A stretch of 64,000 nt of DNA from Proteiniphilum propionicum (lineage in GTDB: Bacteria; Bacteroidota; Bacteroidia; Bacteroidales; Dysgonomonadaceae). How positions within the stretch are numbered: position 1 is the first letter of the stretch; each line of letters opens with the position of its first letter. The notes beneath the pieces are model-generated. The model did no database searches. It saw only the letters and a list, made by a program, of their open reading frames with translations, and had not been told where the DNA came from. Location: positions 3,204,501 through 3,268,500 of the forward strand of contig NZ_CP073586.1 in assembly GCF_022267555.1 (NCBI RefSeq), given 5' to 3'. Both the position numbers and the translations under genes were made by a program. Positions 26,789 through 36,242 of this stretch are shown here, piece by piece.

Positions 26789-29065
26789 CTATTTATCCGT
26801 TGAGACTGAATAGGGACGATCCTCCATGCGTGTTCCCCTTTCCTTGTTGGGGGTGTTGCTCATCACCAATTTCAACTTTCCGCCATTCACAATATCAGCA
26901 TACGCAATCCAGTTTTTAGTGTATGCGACCCCGTTCAATTCAGCATAGGTGATGTATACGTTATCGGGACTGTTGTTTTCGGCTTCGATAACAAACTGTT
27001 TGCCGTCTTCCAGGGTAAGAGTCACCTTCTTGAACATGGGACTGCCCAGTACATACTGATCGCTTCCGGGACAAACACTGTATATCCCCATGGCACTCAA
27101 TACATACCAGGAAGAGAGTCCACCCTGATCTTCATCACCTGGATAACCCTGAGGAGAAGAATTGTACAACTGCGACATCACTTTACGCACCTGCGCCTGT
27201 GATTTCCATGGTTCTCCCGAAAAATTATACAGATAAGGTACATGTTGGCAAGGTTGGTTTCCATGTGCGTACTGCCCCATATTGGCTGCAAGCATCTCCT
27301 TAATCTCGTGGATGACCTCAAAATAAGCACCTTTGTCGTATTCATTTGTGCCATGAAAAAATGAATCAAGACGTGCATTGAACGAATCTTCTCCACCCAT
27401 GAGACTAATCAACCCCTCTATATCATGGAACACAGACCATGAGTATTGAGCGGAATTTCCTTCGGTAAAGGGATTGCCCCACCTGTAAGGGTTGAAATCT
27501 TCAAAAGCCCAACCGCCATCCAGTTTTCTGCCACGCATATACTTTGTTTCAGGATCCCACATGTTTTGATAATGATAAATCAACTCACCGAATATTTCTT
27601 CATATTTCTTGTTTCCTGTCATCTTCGCCAGGTGATACGCACACCAGTCGTCATACGCATATTCCAACGTTTTGGCAGCACTTTCTCCGGTTATTTCATA
27701 GGGGATATACCCTCTTTCAAAATAGTATTCATGGCCTTCGCGTCCACTGGATCCCTTCCAAAAGCTCACATGGGTAATCTCATGATGGTACTGTTCCAAT
27801 ACTTTCGCAGGATCGAAGTTACGGATCCCTTTTGCCCAAGCATCCGTCAGCAGGGAAATGGCATGATTGCCGATCATGATACCCGACATCCCGGGACAAG
27901 ACCAGGCAGGAAAGAATCCACATTGTTCTTTCGCGTCCACCAACGACTGCATATAACGCCCTAGCATGGAGGGATGCAGGATATTGGTCAATGGGAACTG
28001 AGAACGGAAGGTATCCCAGAAACCATTATCGGTGTACATATATCCGTCATGGACGTTAAAATCGTAGGGACTTCTGTAATAAGCTTCACCCTCTTCATCG
28101 ATTTCATAAAAGGTGTGGGAAAATAAATTGGAGCGAAACAGACAGGAGTAGAAAGTTGCTTTATCCTCTTCACTATCACCTTCCACTTTTACCCTGTTCA
28201 GCAGATCATTCCACAGTTTTCCAGCAGCTCTGCTCACCTCCTCCAGTTTGTCGAAATTACCCAATTCCTGTCTTAGCGTCAGCTCAGCCTGTTCCGGACT
28301 GATATAGGACATCGCTATCTTCACCTGGACGGTAGCACCATCGGCAAATGCAAGATACGCTCCTTTACCCTCTCCTTCATCTGAAAGTTTGTGGGGATCG
28401 ATCTGGTTTGTGCGATTATCCCAGGTACCGTGCGACAGAAATGGCTGATCAAAAGTAATTACAAAATAGCCTTTCATCTCCTGTGGAAAAAGAAAACCAC
28501 TGTTTACCCATCCAACTATTTTATTTTCTTCCGGAATGATGGTCACACCGCTTCTGCCGATATAACCATCCAGCACGAGGAAGGTTTTTTCCTTTTCCGG
28601 GAAAGTGAAACGCATCATGCCACCGCGCTTAACCGGTGAAATCTCCACTTTTACGCTGTTGTCCAGTTGCACGACATAATAGTGAGGTTGGGCTGTTTCA
28701 TGGTCATGTGAAAAGCCTGTGGCTCGTTCATCCTCATGCACAGTGAGCTTGCCTGTTTGCGGCATCAAGGAAATCGTAGCATAGTCCCTCACCCATGGGC
28801 TGCATTGATGCGTCAACTGAAATCCCCTGATGGTGGTCGCTTCATACTGGTATTTCCATCCATCGCCGTTTTTGCCGGTTTGCGGAGAAAAGGCATGCAT
28901 GGGATATGGCACGGCCACAGTGGGATAGGTATTTCCATAACTATAATCCGGTCGTGAATCCGTCCCCTGCAAGGTATTCACATATCGAACCAGATTTTCC
29001 TGTCCCGTTTTACACGAAAGGGTGAATATTCCTACAATCAGAACAATCATTACAATCTTTCTCAT
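26789..29065 (-). CDS. GH92 alpha-mannosidase, lipoprotein
   Basis: 758 residues. Lipobox TLSC at Cys18 implies a surface or periplasm-facing lipoprotein. GH92 enzymes are calcium-dependent exo-alpha-mannosidases, mostly alpha-1,2 or alpha-1,3/1,4. Hallmarks: VRYVNTLQGTDS at the mature N-terminus, the long N-terminal beta-sandwich, and the catalytic (alpha/alpha)6 domain with GDEDQGGLSSWYVLSAMGIYSVCPG. Second of two consecutive GH92 genes, 137 bp after the other. The two copies differ clearly and likely cleave different linkages. Confidence 0.95.
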   Translation of the reverse strand: MRKIVMIVLIVGIFTLSCKTGQENLVRYVNTLQGTDSRPDYSYGNTYPTVAVPYPMHAFSPQTGKNGDGWKYQYEATTIRGFQLTHQCSPWVRDYATISLMPQTGKLTVHEDERATGFSHDHETAQPHYYVVQLDNSVKVEISPVKRGGMMRFTFPEKEKTFLVLDGYIGRSGVTIIPEENKIVGWVNSGFLFPQEMKGYFVITFDQPFLSHGTWDNRTNQIDPHKLSDEGEGKGAYLAFADGATVQVKIAMSYISPEQAELTLRQELGNFDKLEEVSRAAGKLWNDLLNRVKVEGDSEEDKATFYSCLFRSNLFSHTFYEIDEEGEAYYRSPYDFNVHDGYMYTDNGFWDTFRSQFPLTNILHPSMLGRYMQSLVDAKEQCGFFPAWSCPGMSGIMIGNHAISLLTDAWAKGIRNFDPAKVLEQYHHEITHVSFWKGSSGREGHEYYFERGYIPYEITGESAAKTLEYAYDDWCAYHLAKMTGNKKYEEIFGELIYHYQNMWDPETKYMRGRKLDGGWAFEDFNPYRWGNPFTEGNSAQYSWSVFHDIEGLISLMGGEDSFNARLDSFFHGTNEYDKGAYFEVIHEIKEMLAANMGQYAHGNQPCQHVPYLYNFSGEPWKSQAQVRKVMSQLYNSSPQGYPGDEDQGGLSSWYVLSAMGIYSVCPGSDQYVLGSPMFKKVTLTLEDGKQFVIEAENNSPDNVYITYAELNGVAYTKNWIAYADIVNGGKLKLVMSNTPNKERGTRMEDRPYSVSTDK

Positions 29066-29202
29066 AATTTTTAAGCTTGATTCGTTTGTACACTCAAATA
29101 ACTTATTGGATGAATCCTATTCATCAAAAGGCTTCCATAAAACCTTTTCAGAGCGCTTCCATGATTGCATTTATTTGAACAGGGAGATGCAAGAGCACGG
29201 CA

Positions 29203-31575
29203 TCATACTCCCCAATTCATATTGGGTTCGGGGCCCATTTCCAGTTTCAGTTCTCCTCCCGAGATGATCTCATCGTAATGCAGCCAGCATCTCTCAAGTG
29301 GCACACCGTTCAGACTTGCCTGCTGAATATACACATTCTTTTCAGAATTATTGGTTGCAATGATCCGAAAGCTCTTCCCTGTAGCAAATTTTCCATCCAG
29401 TTGAATTTCTATTTCCTCGAATATAGGGCTGGTTATCTCATACCGCAGGTCTCCAGGGCAAGCCTGATGCAAGCCTACAGCCGATAAAACATACCAGGCC
29501 GACATCTGTCCCACATCTTCATTCCCGACCAACCCATCCACCCGGTTTCTGTAGGCACGGTGACAAATCTCCCGGGTCCACTTCTGCGTCAGCCAGGGAG
29601 AACCCAAACGGTTAAAAAGATAGGGGACGAAATGTACCGGCTCATTGGCATGGTTATAATAGTCGTTCCACATCATGTCATCGGGTACATTCTCAAAGAA
29701 ACTGATCAGGTCGGGCAAGACTTTTTCTATGCCCCCCATCAGGTCAACCATCCCCTCCACATCGTGCGGCACGAACCAACCCTGTTGATAGGGGTTACTT
29801 TCAACCGTGCCGTAGCTCTCTTCCAGTCTACCTTTCACCGGCCATTCAGCCCACGTTCCGTCTTCGTTTCTGGGCCGGAACCAACCCATCTGCGCATCAA
29901 ATACATTCCTGTAGCTTCGGGAGAGAGACAGATACTTTTCCTGATCCTCCTTGTGATCCATCATCCCGGCTAACCGCGACATGCACCACTCGGTATAACT
30001 CAGCTCCAGCGTATTGGATATGGAGAAGTTTCCTGTTGCGTAACCGGCACTCCCCGAATCAACAGCATCGCTCCGCACGGCAAAACCCAGCTTTTCATTT
30101 CCACTTCGTTCTGATGTGCGAAGGGCCAGCTCATATGCTTTTTGGATGTCATAACCCCTGATTCCTTTTGCATAGGCGTCGGTCAGTACCGATATGGCCG
30201 GATTGCCTATCATACAGGCACTATAAGCATTCATCAGTTCCCACCGTTCAAGATAACCTTTGCCACTCTCCTCAGCCAGTGTAATGAGCGATTGAAGCAT
30301 ATCATTCACGACAGTGGGGTTGATGAGAGTCTGCAATGGAAACTGACTGCGGAATACATCCCAACCGCTAAATACAGTCCGCTTTGTAAAATCGACTGAC
30401 GTATGAACCTCCTGATCGCCTCCACGGTACTGTTTATCCACATCTTCATAGGTCCTTGGATCGATCATCGTATGATAGAGAGCGGTGTAAAAAACTTTTT
30501 TCTGCTCATCGCTTCCGCCGCTAATTTTAATCTTAGCAAGAGAATCGTTCCATTTTATATATGCATCCTTCCTTACTCGGTCGAAATCCCAGTCGGGTAT
30601 CTCCTCCTCGAGGTTCCGCCTTGCACCTTCCTGATCCACAAACGAAATACCTACCTTCATCGACACCCGGTCTCCTTCCTTTGTAGGAAATTCGGTAAAA
30701 AAGCCCAGATGTTTTCCCTGCCCTTCCGCGATGTTTCTTTTAATTCCAGCTTCTGCAATGATCTGTTGATATCCGGGACTGGTCACATCTTCCAGCTTTC
30801 GTGTCTGGTCATCCGGAATGGCAGCACTCCAGATGCCATAGTCCCGAAGTGGTTTTTCGAATTGTGCATAAAAAAAGAGCGTATAATCCGATTTTCCATC
30901 GCCATTTCCCCATCCTCCTCCTTCGGGTGGACATTTCATCCAGCCGGAAATCGTGTGTTTATCTACCACCTTCACCTGCTGCTCTGTAGAGGTACCTCCC
31001 ACACGACGCGCCAGGTCGATCTGTATTCTTGATTTTTCGTTTTCGGGAAAGGTGAACCGATACATGCCACAACGCTGCGTAGCCGTCATTTCTGCCATAA
31101 TATGATAGTCGTCCAACAGGACGGAATAGTAGCCGGCTTTTGCCTTTTCATTTTCGTTGGTGTAGCGGGAACGGTATCCGCTATCAGGATTCTCTTCCGT
31201 GCCCGCACTTGTCTTAAGATCACCCGTTGAAGGCATGACAAGAAAGTTGCCCATATCTCCATTCCAGCCAATACCACTCAGCTGGGTCATGGCAAACCCT
31301 TCAATGGTCTGGTGTTCGTAGCTGTAGCCTGAGCCGTTGTCACCACCAGTAATTGTGTTGGGACTAACTTGTACCATGCCAAAGGGCGTGGTTGCACCCG
31401 GGAATGTTTTTCCCAAGCCATGATAAACGCCTGCTGCATCGATGCTGGTACTAGCTCCGATAAACGGATTCACATAGATAGCATAATCACTGCCCTTCTC
31501 CATGTGATTACCTATACACCCCTGCAACAACAGGAGTAATACAGGTAAAAAAGATAGTTTGTCTGTCATTGTCAA
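29203..31575 (-). CDS. GH92 alpha-mannosidase, lipoprotein (second copy)
   Basis: 790 residues, lipobox LQGC at Cys20. Family hallmarks: YVNPFIGAST near the N-terminus, GYSYEHQTIEGFAMTQLSGIG, and VGNEDVGQMSAWYVLSAVGLHQACPG in the catalytic domain, the counterpart of the GDEDQGG block of its neighbour. Gln-to-Val beside the conserved Asp is a visible difference between the two copies. Starts 36 bp after the GH38 stop, so it is in the same transcript. Confidence 0.95.
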   Translation of the reverse strand: MTMTDKLSFLPVLLLLLQGCIGNHMEKGSDYAIYVNPFIGASTSIDAAGVYHGLGKTFPGATTPFGMVQVSPNTITGGDNGSGYSYEHQTIEGFAMTQLSGIGWNGDMGNFLVMPSTGDLKTSAGTEENPDSGYRSRYTNENEKAKAGYYSVLLDDYHIMAEMTATQRCGMYRFTFPENEKSRIQIDLARRVGGTSTEQQVKVVDKHTISGWMKCPPEGGGWGNGDGKSDYTLFFYAQFEKPLRDYGIWSAAIPDDQTRKLEDVTSPGYQQIIAEAGIKRNIAEGQGKHLGFFTEFPTKEGDRVSMKVGISFVDQEGARRNLEEEIPDWDFDRVRKDAYIKWNDSLAKIKISGGSDEQKKVFYTALYHTMIDPRTYEDVDKQYRGGDQEVHTSVDFTKRTVFSGWDVFRSQFPLQTLINPTVVNDMLQSLITLAEESGKGYLERWELMNAYSACMIGNPAISVLTDAYAKGIRGYDIQKAYELALRTSERSGNEKLGFAVRSDAVDSGSAGYATGNFSISNTLELSYTEWCMSRLAGMMDHKEDQEKYLSLSRSYRNVFDAQMGWFRPRNEDGTWAEWPVKGRLEESYGTVESNPYQQGWFVPHDVEGMVDLMGGIEKVLPDLISFFENVPDDMMWNDYYNHANEPVHFVPYLFNRLGSPWLTQKWTREICHRAYRNRVDGLVGNEDVGQMSAWYVLSAVGLHQACPGDLRYEITSPIFEEIEIQLDGKFATGKSFRIIATNNSEKNVYIQQASLNGVPLERCWLHYDEIISGGELKLEMGPEPNMNWGV

Positions 31576-31611
31576 ATATTTAGTGTAGGAAGACTCTTTT
31601 TTTATAATAAA

Positions 31612-34161
31612 TCAAAAAGGTTTTATTCTCTTAATTCTCAGTGTTTTAAATCCAAACTGAGGAATTGAAATCTCAGTGGACAATTGGCCGTTGGCCTTTT
31701 TCTCATAAGCTACATCCGCTATCTTGTCTCCTTTTAAATCGATCTGTTCAATGCCGTCCACCTCACCATTCAGGATAATTCTCTGAGGTTTTTTGTCTGA
31801 TGAACTGTTGTATAAGCGAACAATCAGCGCCTCATTCTCTATCTTAGCTGAGGAGATTTCAAGATTGCTATCGATCGTTTCAATAAGATTTCTGACAGAA
31901 GTGGAGAGTTTGTTACTGAATTGTGCGATCAGTGGTTCATTCCATGCATCACTCTCCCGCTGCACCATCCCTTTTTCCCAATCTCCGGCATGGGGAAACA
32001 ATGCATAGTGAATCTCAGTGGGACCGTGAACCTTATAATCACGACCCCATAGCGCCTTTCCGATATACTGTACGGTTAATCCCAAAGGTAGATCGTCGTG
32101 TTGAAGGTAGCTGGTGGTATGGTCTGTGAAAAGGGCAACGCCTCGTTCTCCGACCTGGTCGGTCAGATCAACCCAATGTAAAATCACATTGTGCCTGAGA
32201 CTGTCCCAGCTGGAAAAAAGAGTATTCCTCAGTTCACTTTCACATACATCAAACGGCGCATTTTTAAATAATCTCTCTCCCACTTTATCTAGCGGAAACT
32301 CAACATGTAGTTTGAACTTATCATTGTAAAATGCTTTACGCCGATCTGTTGCCTCGTAATTGTCGTGATGATCATACGCTCCAATTCCGGGCTGACCTTC
32401 CCAGTCGATGTGCAAGGTAAAATCAATCCGCGGATTGTTTTTATGGAATGTTACCAGCTGATAATAGCTATTTCCGGCTATTTGGTTCTCTACTTTTACT
32501 GTGATGAAGAGTGGACCATCCTCAACCACGGAAAGGGTGGCGGGACTCTCGGCTCCTTCATGGAATTTCTCCTCCCGGTAGAAGAAACCCTTCAGGTTAT
32601 TCAGCGAACGATTGCTCATCACAAGCTCTGCCCCACAATTCCTTTTATCAACCAAGCTTGTAATGGTTCCCCCTTTCGCGGGATCAAAAAGTACTGAATA
32701 ATAATTGGTTTCAATTTTTAGGCATTCGTTTGAATCCCACACCATTTCTGTTTTATCGGAGACTGAGACAGCTGTTTTCTTCAATTGGAAAGTTGTATAT
32801 CCCATTCCTGAAACTTCTGCTTCAAAATGAATCAGTTTATTTCCCCGGCTATCGAGGGAAAGTTGAGAGGGAACCACATGGTTTTCTGTATCAATCACCG
32901 TGAGATTGTTCTCCTTCAAATAATCCGGCAGAATCAGATCAACTTTTTCTTTTCTTGTAGAGCCCAATGTATTATACACCCGCACAAAGGCGGACTCTTT
33001 GGCTTCTCCGAACAGCGAAAAAATCTTTTCATCCGCTATCCTGTTTGTGGAGCGGGTCCACCGTGTGACTTTATCGGCCCAGGTATTGCCCTGTTTACCG
33101 TTATAGGGGACGATCCAGCAGTCGTGATGCTGGGCAAGCATCAGTGTGCGCCATGCCTCTGCAAAATCCTCTTCAGGCCATGGTTTGTTGTGATACAAAT
33201 AATCGAGGGTTGCCATTTTTTCGGCCGCAAGAAGCCGGTTCTCACTCACACGCACCTCTTGTGCGATTCGCTGCATGACCTGTGCTCCCCAAACCAGTCC
33301 CGGTTGAATATCCTCCTGCGTAAACCGCCAGTCGGAAGCTTCTACCCTATCCTTTATCCTCTCTATATAATCGGTCCAGGTGGTATACGCCGTCGGTTGA
33401 TATGCATTGCGCCAAGGCCCGAAATCCCAGCCTGCATCCTGAAAACACATTCCGACCGGATACTGTATCCCATCCTGAAAACAGGCATGAATAAATTCCC
33501 TGGAATTGGTCCACGAATCGGTTTGCCAGGTAGATTCCTTCGACAGTCCCTCAATGGCGTACCGGGGAACAGCCAATATGGATGTACCATCGGGGCCGAT
33601 CCAGTTGACCATATCTTTTCCGAAAGCGCTGGTATATCCTCCCCAACAGGTATTGGGATTCCGCAATACGGCATATTTGAACCCGAAACCTTTCAAAATC
33701 TGAGGCAGACTGCTCGTAAAGCAGGGTTCTTCCACGGCATAGGTACGAAAGGTCGCGTTGGGAAAGTATGCACGGGTTTTTGCAATCCCATAGGAAAACT
33801 GTCTGATAATACTCTCCCCGGAAATATTATAACAATAGGGTTGTGCCCAGGTGGGATTTACAAATTCTATCCGGCCATGACGTCCTTCCTTGTCGTAGTA
33901 CGCCTGCAATGCAGCAAAATTATCTGCATCCTTTATACTGATTGTATCCCACGTCTCCGGCTCAATCTCCAGATTGATTACCCAACCAGGATTGGCTTTT
34001 AGCTGATCGACCATAAATTTTGCCTGCCACTTGGGATAATGCCCATATATTCCACCGTGATAACCATCTGCGAACCAGGCTTGTTGCGCTTGCAACGAGA
34101 AGCCTGCAATCATGAACATGAGAAATATGTTTTTTTTTGCTGTACCAATTATGCAATTCAT
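31612..34161 (-). CDS. Divergent GH38-type alpha-mannosidase, secreted
   Basis: 849 residues, signal peptide to about LQAQ (residue 26). The order of blocks is that of GH38: N-terminal 7-stranded barrel, LAQHHDCW three-helix segment (about residue 350), and large C-terminal beta domains. The canonical zinc motif HxD near the N-terminus is not seen; the position reads DGYHGGIYGHYPKW, and the segment that usually holds the nucleophile Asp reads YAVEEPCFTSSLPQIL. So metal coordination or the nucleophile may differ from classical GH38. Lies 14 bp after the ricin/DUF4185 lipoprotein gene. Likely removes terminal alpha-mannose, but specificity is uncertain. Confidence 0.82.
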   Translation of the reverse strand: MNCIIGTAKKNIFLMFMIAGFSLQAQQAWFADGYHGGIYGHYPKWQAKFMVDQLKANPGWVINLEIEPETWDTISIKDADNFAALQAYYDKEGRHGRIEFVNPTWAQPYCYNISGESIIRQFSYGIAKTRAYFPNATFRTYAVEEPCFTSSLPQILKGFGFKYAVLRNPNTCWGGYTSAFGKDMVNWIGPDGTSILAVPRYAIEGLSKESTWQTDSWTNSREFIHACFQDGIQYPVGMCFQDAGWDFGPWRNAYQPTAYTTWTDYIERIKDRVEASDWRFTQEDIQPGLVWGAQVMQRIAQEVRVSENRLLAAEKMATLDYLYHNKPWPEEDFAEAWRTLMLAQHHDCWIVPYNGKQGNTWADKVTRWTRSTNRIADEKIFSLFGEAKESAFVRVYNTLGSTRKEKVDLILPDYLKENNLTVIDTENHVVPSQLSLDSRGNKLIHFEAEVSGMGYTTFQLKKTAVSVSDKTEMVWDSNECLKIETNYYSVLFDPAKGGTITSLVDKRNCGAELVMSNRSLNNLKGFFYREEKFHEGAESPATLSVVEDGPLFITVKVENQIAGNSYYQLVTFHKNNPRIDFTLHIDWEGQPGIGAYDHHDNYEATDRRKAFYNDKFKLHVEFPLDKVGERLFKNAPFDVCESELRNTLFSSWDSLRHNVILHWVDLTDQVGERGVALFTDHTTSYLQHDDLPLGLTVQYIGKALWGRDYKVHGPTEIHYALFPHAGDWEKGMVQRESDAWNEPLIAQFSNKLSTSVRNLIETIDSNLEISSAKIENEALIVRLYNSSSDKKPQRIILNGEVDGIEQIDLKGDKIADVAYEKKANGQLSTEISIPQFGFKTLRIKRIKPF

Positions 34162-34175
34162 ATATAACTGATTTG

Positions 34176-36095
34176 TTAGAGTCCAATCACCGACATGGGT
34201 ACTCTTATCGCTTTCAATCGGTAATAATAAGCGTTCATTGCTTTGTTTCCGTTTTCATCAAAAAAGTAATCCTGCTGGTCACAAGCACTGAAGTTCAGAG
34301 AATAAGTGAGTAAAACTTCATTCTGCTCATTCACGCACCAAGGATGTATGATGGGGGTATAAAAACGTGCTTTGCCCCCGTTGATATTTTCTTCTATTTC
34401 ATATACTTTTATTTTTTCAGAGAAAGGTTTTACGGGACTCGTTGACCAGGATAGATAAATATTACGCTCTTCGGTACACCAGAAACCCATGTCCATGGAC
34501 ATCATCAGATACTTATCCCCCACCTTCACTACACTTGTCGTGGCTTTGGAAGTAGCTATCGACTTCTTTTTCGAGGGTTCCGTACTCCATCCATCTCCAT
34601 TCCAGAAGGTCCAGTCAGCCAATGGATTATTTTCCGAAAATCTTCTCATAAACAAATCGGTCGTATATCCGATTCCATCATTGGCCTGGTGGCTGTAGCA
34701 ATACACATAGCCGTCACCACCCTTGACCATTCCGTCTGCTCCCCCTACATTGCGTGGTGTCTTGCGTTCCACCTTCCATGAAGTACCGCTTTGCTGATGC
34801 AATACATATAATGCATCGTTGATGGCTTCAAGACCTTTTCCTTCACCGGCATACACATATACTTTATCACCGATCTCTACACCCACACCAGGCCAGGTCC
34901 AATCCATACCCTCCTGCACATCCATCATCTGGTACTCTCTGTCGGGATGTCGTGTATCGGGGTTTGTCAGGTTCACTGCCTCGTGAGGGCTCCAATTATC
35001 TTTGGAGCGCTGAAGAATTATTGAGTTGTTGTACCTGAAAAAGCTGTTTCCGTTGAGCAGATCGGGTCCCAGCATCTGTGCAGCATCCCATGCATCTTCC
35101 GTGATCCACAGTATCTTGCCGTTGTTATCACCCCAGGTGAGGGGGATTGAATTGCCCTGATCAAATGCGACCGATCCCATCCAGGGTTCGTTTCTTCTAA
35201 AAAAATTCTGCACCTCCACATCTCTGTAGCTTTCATAAGGAATAGGATTAAGGTACCACAGTTGCGAGATGTTGTCTCCATCAGCAAGTAGTTTCAACTC
35301 ACCATCAGCCATAGTAAGCAGCAATCCGTTCTGCTTGTTTATGATCTTGTATTTATTTGTACCAGCGGTTTGGATGGTCCACAACTGTTTATCTCTGTCT
35401 TCACTGTATGCCTGATCCTGAAAGAGGGATATACCATCGGTCTCATTTCCAACATGAAGTGTAAGGTAGAGACCACTGAAAAGATTTCTGAGTGTAAAAT
35501 ATCTTTTCCCATTCTCTTCTTTTTCGAATATAAAGTGCCATTTTTGCCATTTGCGTCCTTCATTGTTTTGAAGATTTATCACGGCGTGATCCCAGTACTT
35601 GTCATTATACAACAAATCGCCTTGTACACCCGGCACTTTGTTACCTGTCACACCGGTGATAATAAAGGTACCGTATTCCATTGTATTGATGTCATTGTCC
35701 ACAATTTCAAAATGTATGATCCACTCCCTGCCCTGTCCAGAAGCTGCCGTGACCACATAACTGGATTGAAGATTCTTTGATATATCAATCGCCGCTCCCG
35801 ATGCTGGAGAGATAGAAGCTCCTTCTGATATGGTTATCTCAGGAATGACAGAAGTGAGATCCACGGACCTGTCAATGGTCACATGAACAGTAAAGTTATC
35901 CACATTCACTCTCTCGGCTCCTATCTGTCCATTCTTTATTTTAAATGATTTGATAGCTCTGCCGGTGTTGGGCAGAGGTCTTGTTTCCTCTTCGCAGGAA
36001 ATAAAGAATAGACAAAGAAAACTACACCAAAGGAAGGTAGTCAACTGCTTTCTGGAGAAATTACTTACTCCCCGCTTCAAAGCACTCTCTTTCAT
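34176..36095 (-). CDS. Lipoprotein with ricin-type lectin domain and DUF4185-like beta-propeller
   Basis: 639 residues, lipobox FISC near Cys34. Three parts: an Ig-like DUF5018-type segment (about 45-130), a beta-trefoil of ricin type (about 135-285; WQKWHFIFEKEENGKRYFTLRN and KYKIINKQNGLLLTM are QxW-like repeats), and a C-terminal beta-propeller (about 300-630) similar to DUF4185 proteins. No catalytic residues can be assigned. Encoded between a SusC and the GH38 gene, it is most likely a surface glycan-binding protein, although the propeller could be an unassigned glycosidase. Confidence 0.75.
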   Translation of the reverse strand: MKESALKRGVSNFSRKQLTTFLWCSFLCLFFISCEEETRPLPNTGRAIKSFKIKNGQIGAERVNVDNFTVHVTIDRSVDLTSVIPEITISEGASISPASGAAIDISKNLQSSYVVTAASGQGREWIIHFEIVDNDINTMEYGTFIITGVTGNKVPGVQGDLLYNDKYWDHAVINLQNNEGRKWQKWHFIFEKEENGKRYFTLRNLFSGLYLTLHVGNETDGISLFQDQAYSEDRDKQLWTIQTAGTNKYKIINKQNGLLLTMADGELKLLADGDNISQLWYLNPIPYESYRDVEVQNFFRRNEPWMGSVAFDQGNSIPLTWGDNNGKILWITEDAWDAAQMLGPDLLNGNSFFRYNNSIILQRSKDNWSPHEAVNLTNPDTRHPDREYQMMDVQEGMDWTWPGVGVEIGDKVYVYAGEGKGLEAINDALYVLHQQSGTSWKVERKTPRNVGGADGMVKGGDGYVYCYSHQANDGIGYTTDLFMRRFSENNPLADWTFWNGDGWSTEPSKKKSIATSKATTSVVKVGDKYLMMSMDMGFWCTEERNIYLSWSTSPVKPFSEKIKVYEIEENINGGKARFYTPIIHPWCVNEQNEVLLTYSLNFSACDQQDYFFDENGNKAMNAYYYRLKAIRVPMSVIGL

Positions 36096-36242
36096 CTCTT
36101 TACGGTTTTGTTGATTGGTTTATTCAATCAGGCAATACAATGGCATGACTGCATTCGGCAGGCAATTCTGCTTCTACATACAGCCATGCCACATCTCTCT
36201 CTTTTAAAAAGTAACTTTCAATTACATATCAACGACTCATTC

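Noticed and set aside
32827-34002. 391-residue open frame on the plus strand
   Set aside because: Antisense to the GH38 gene; composition is that of a reverse-complement shadow with no recognisable domain.
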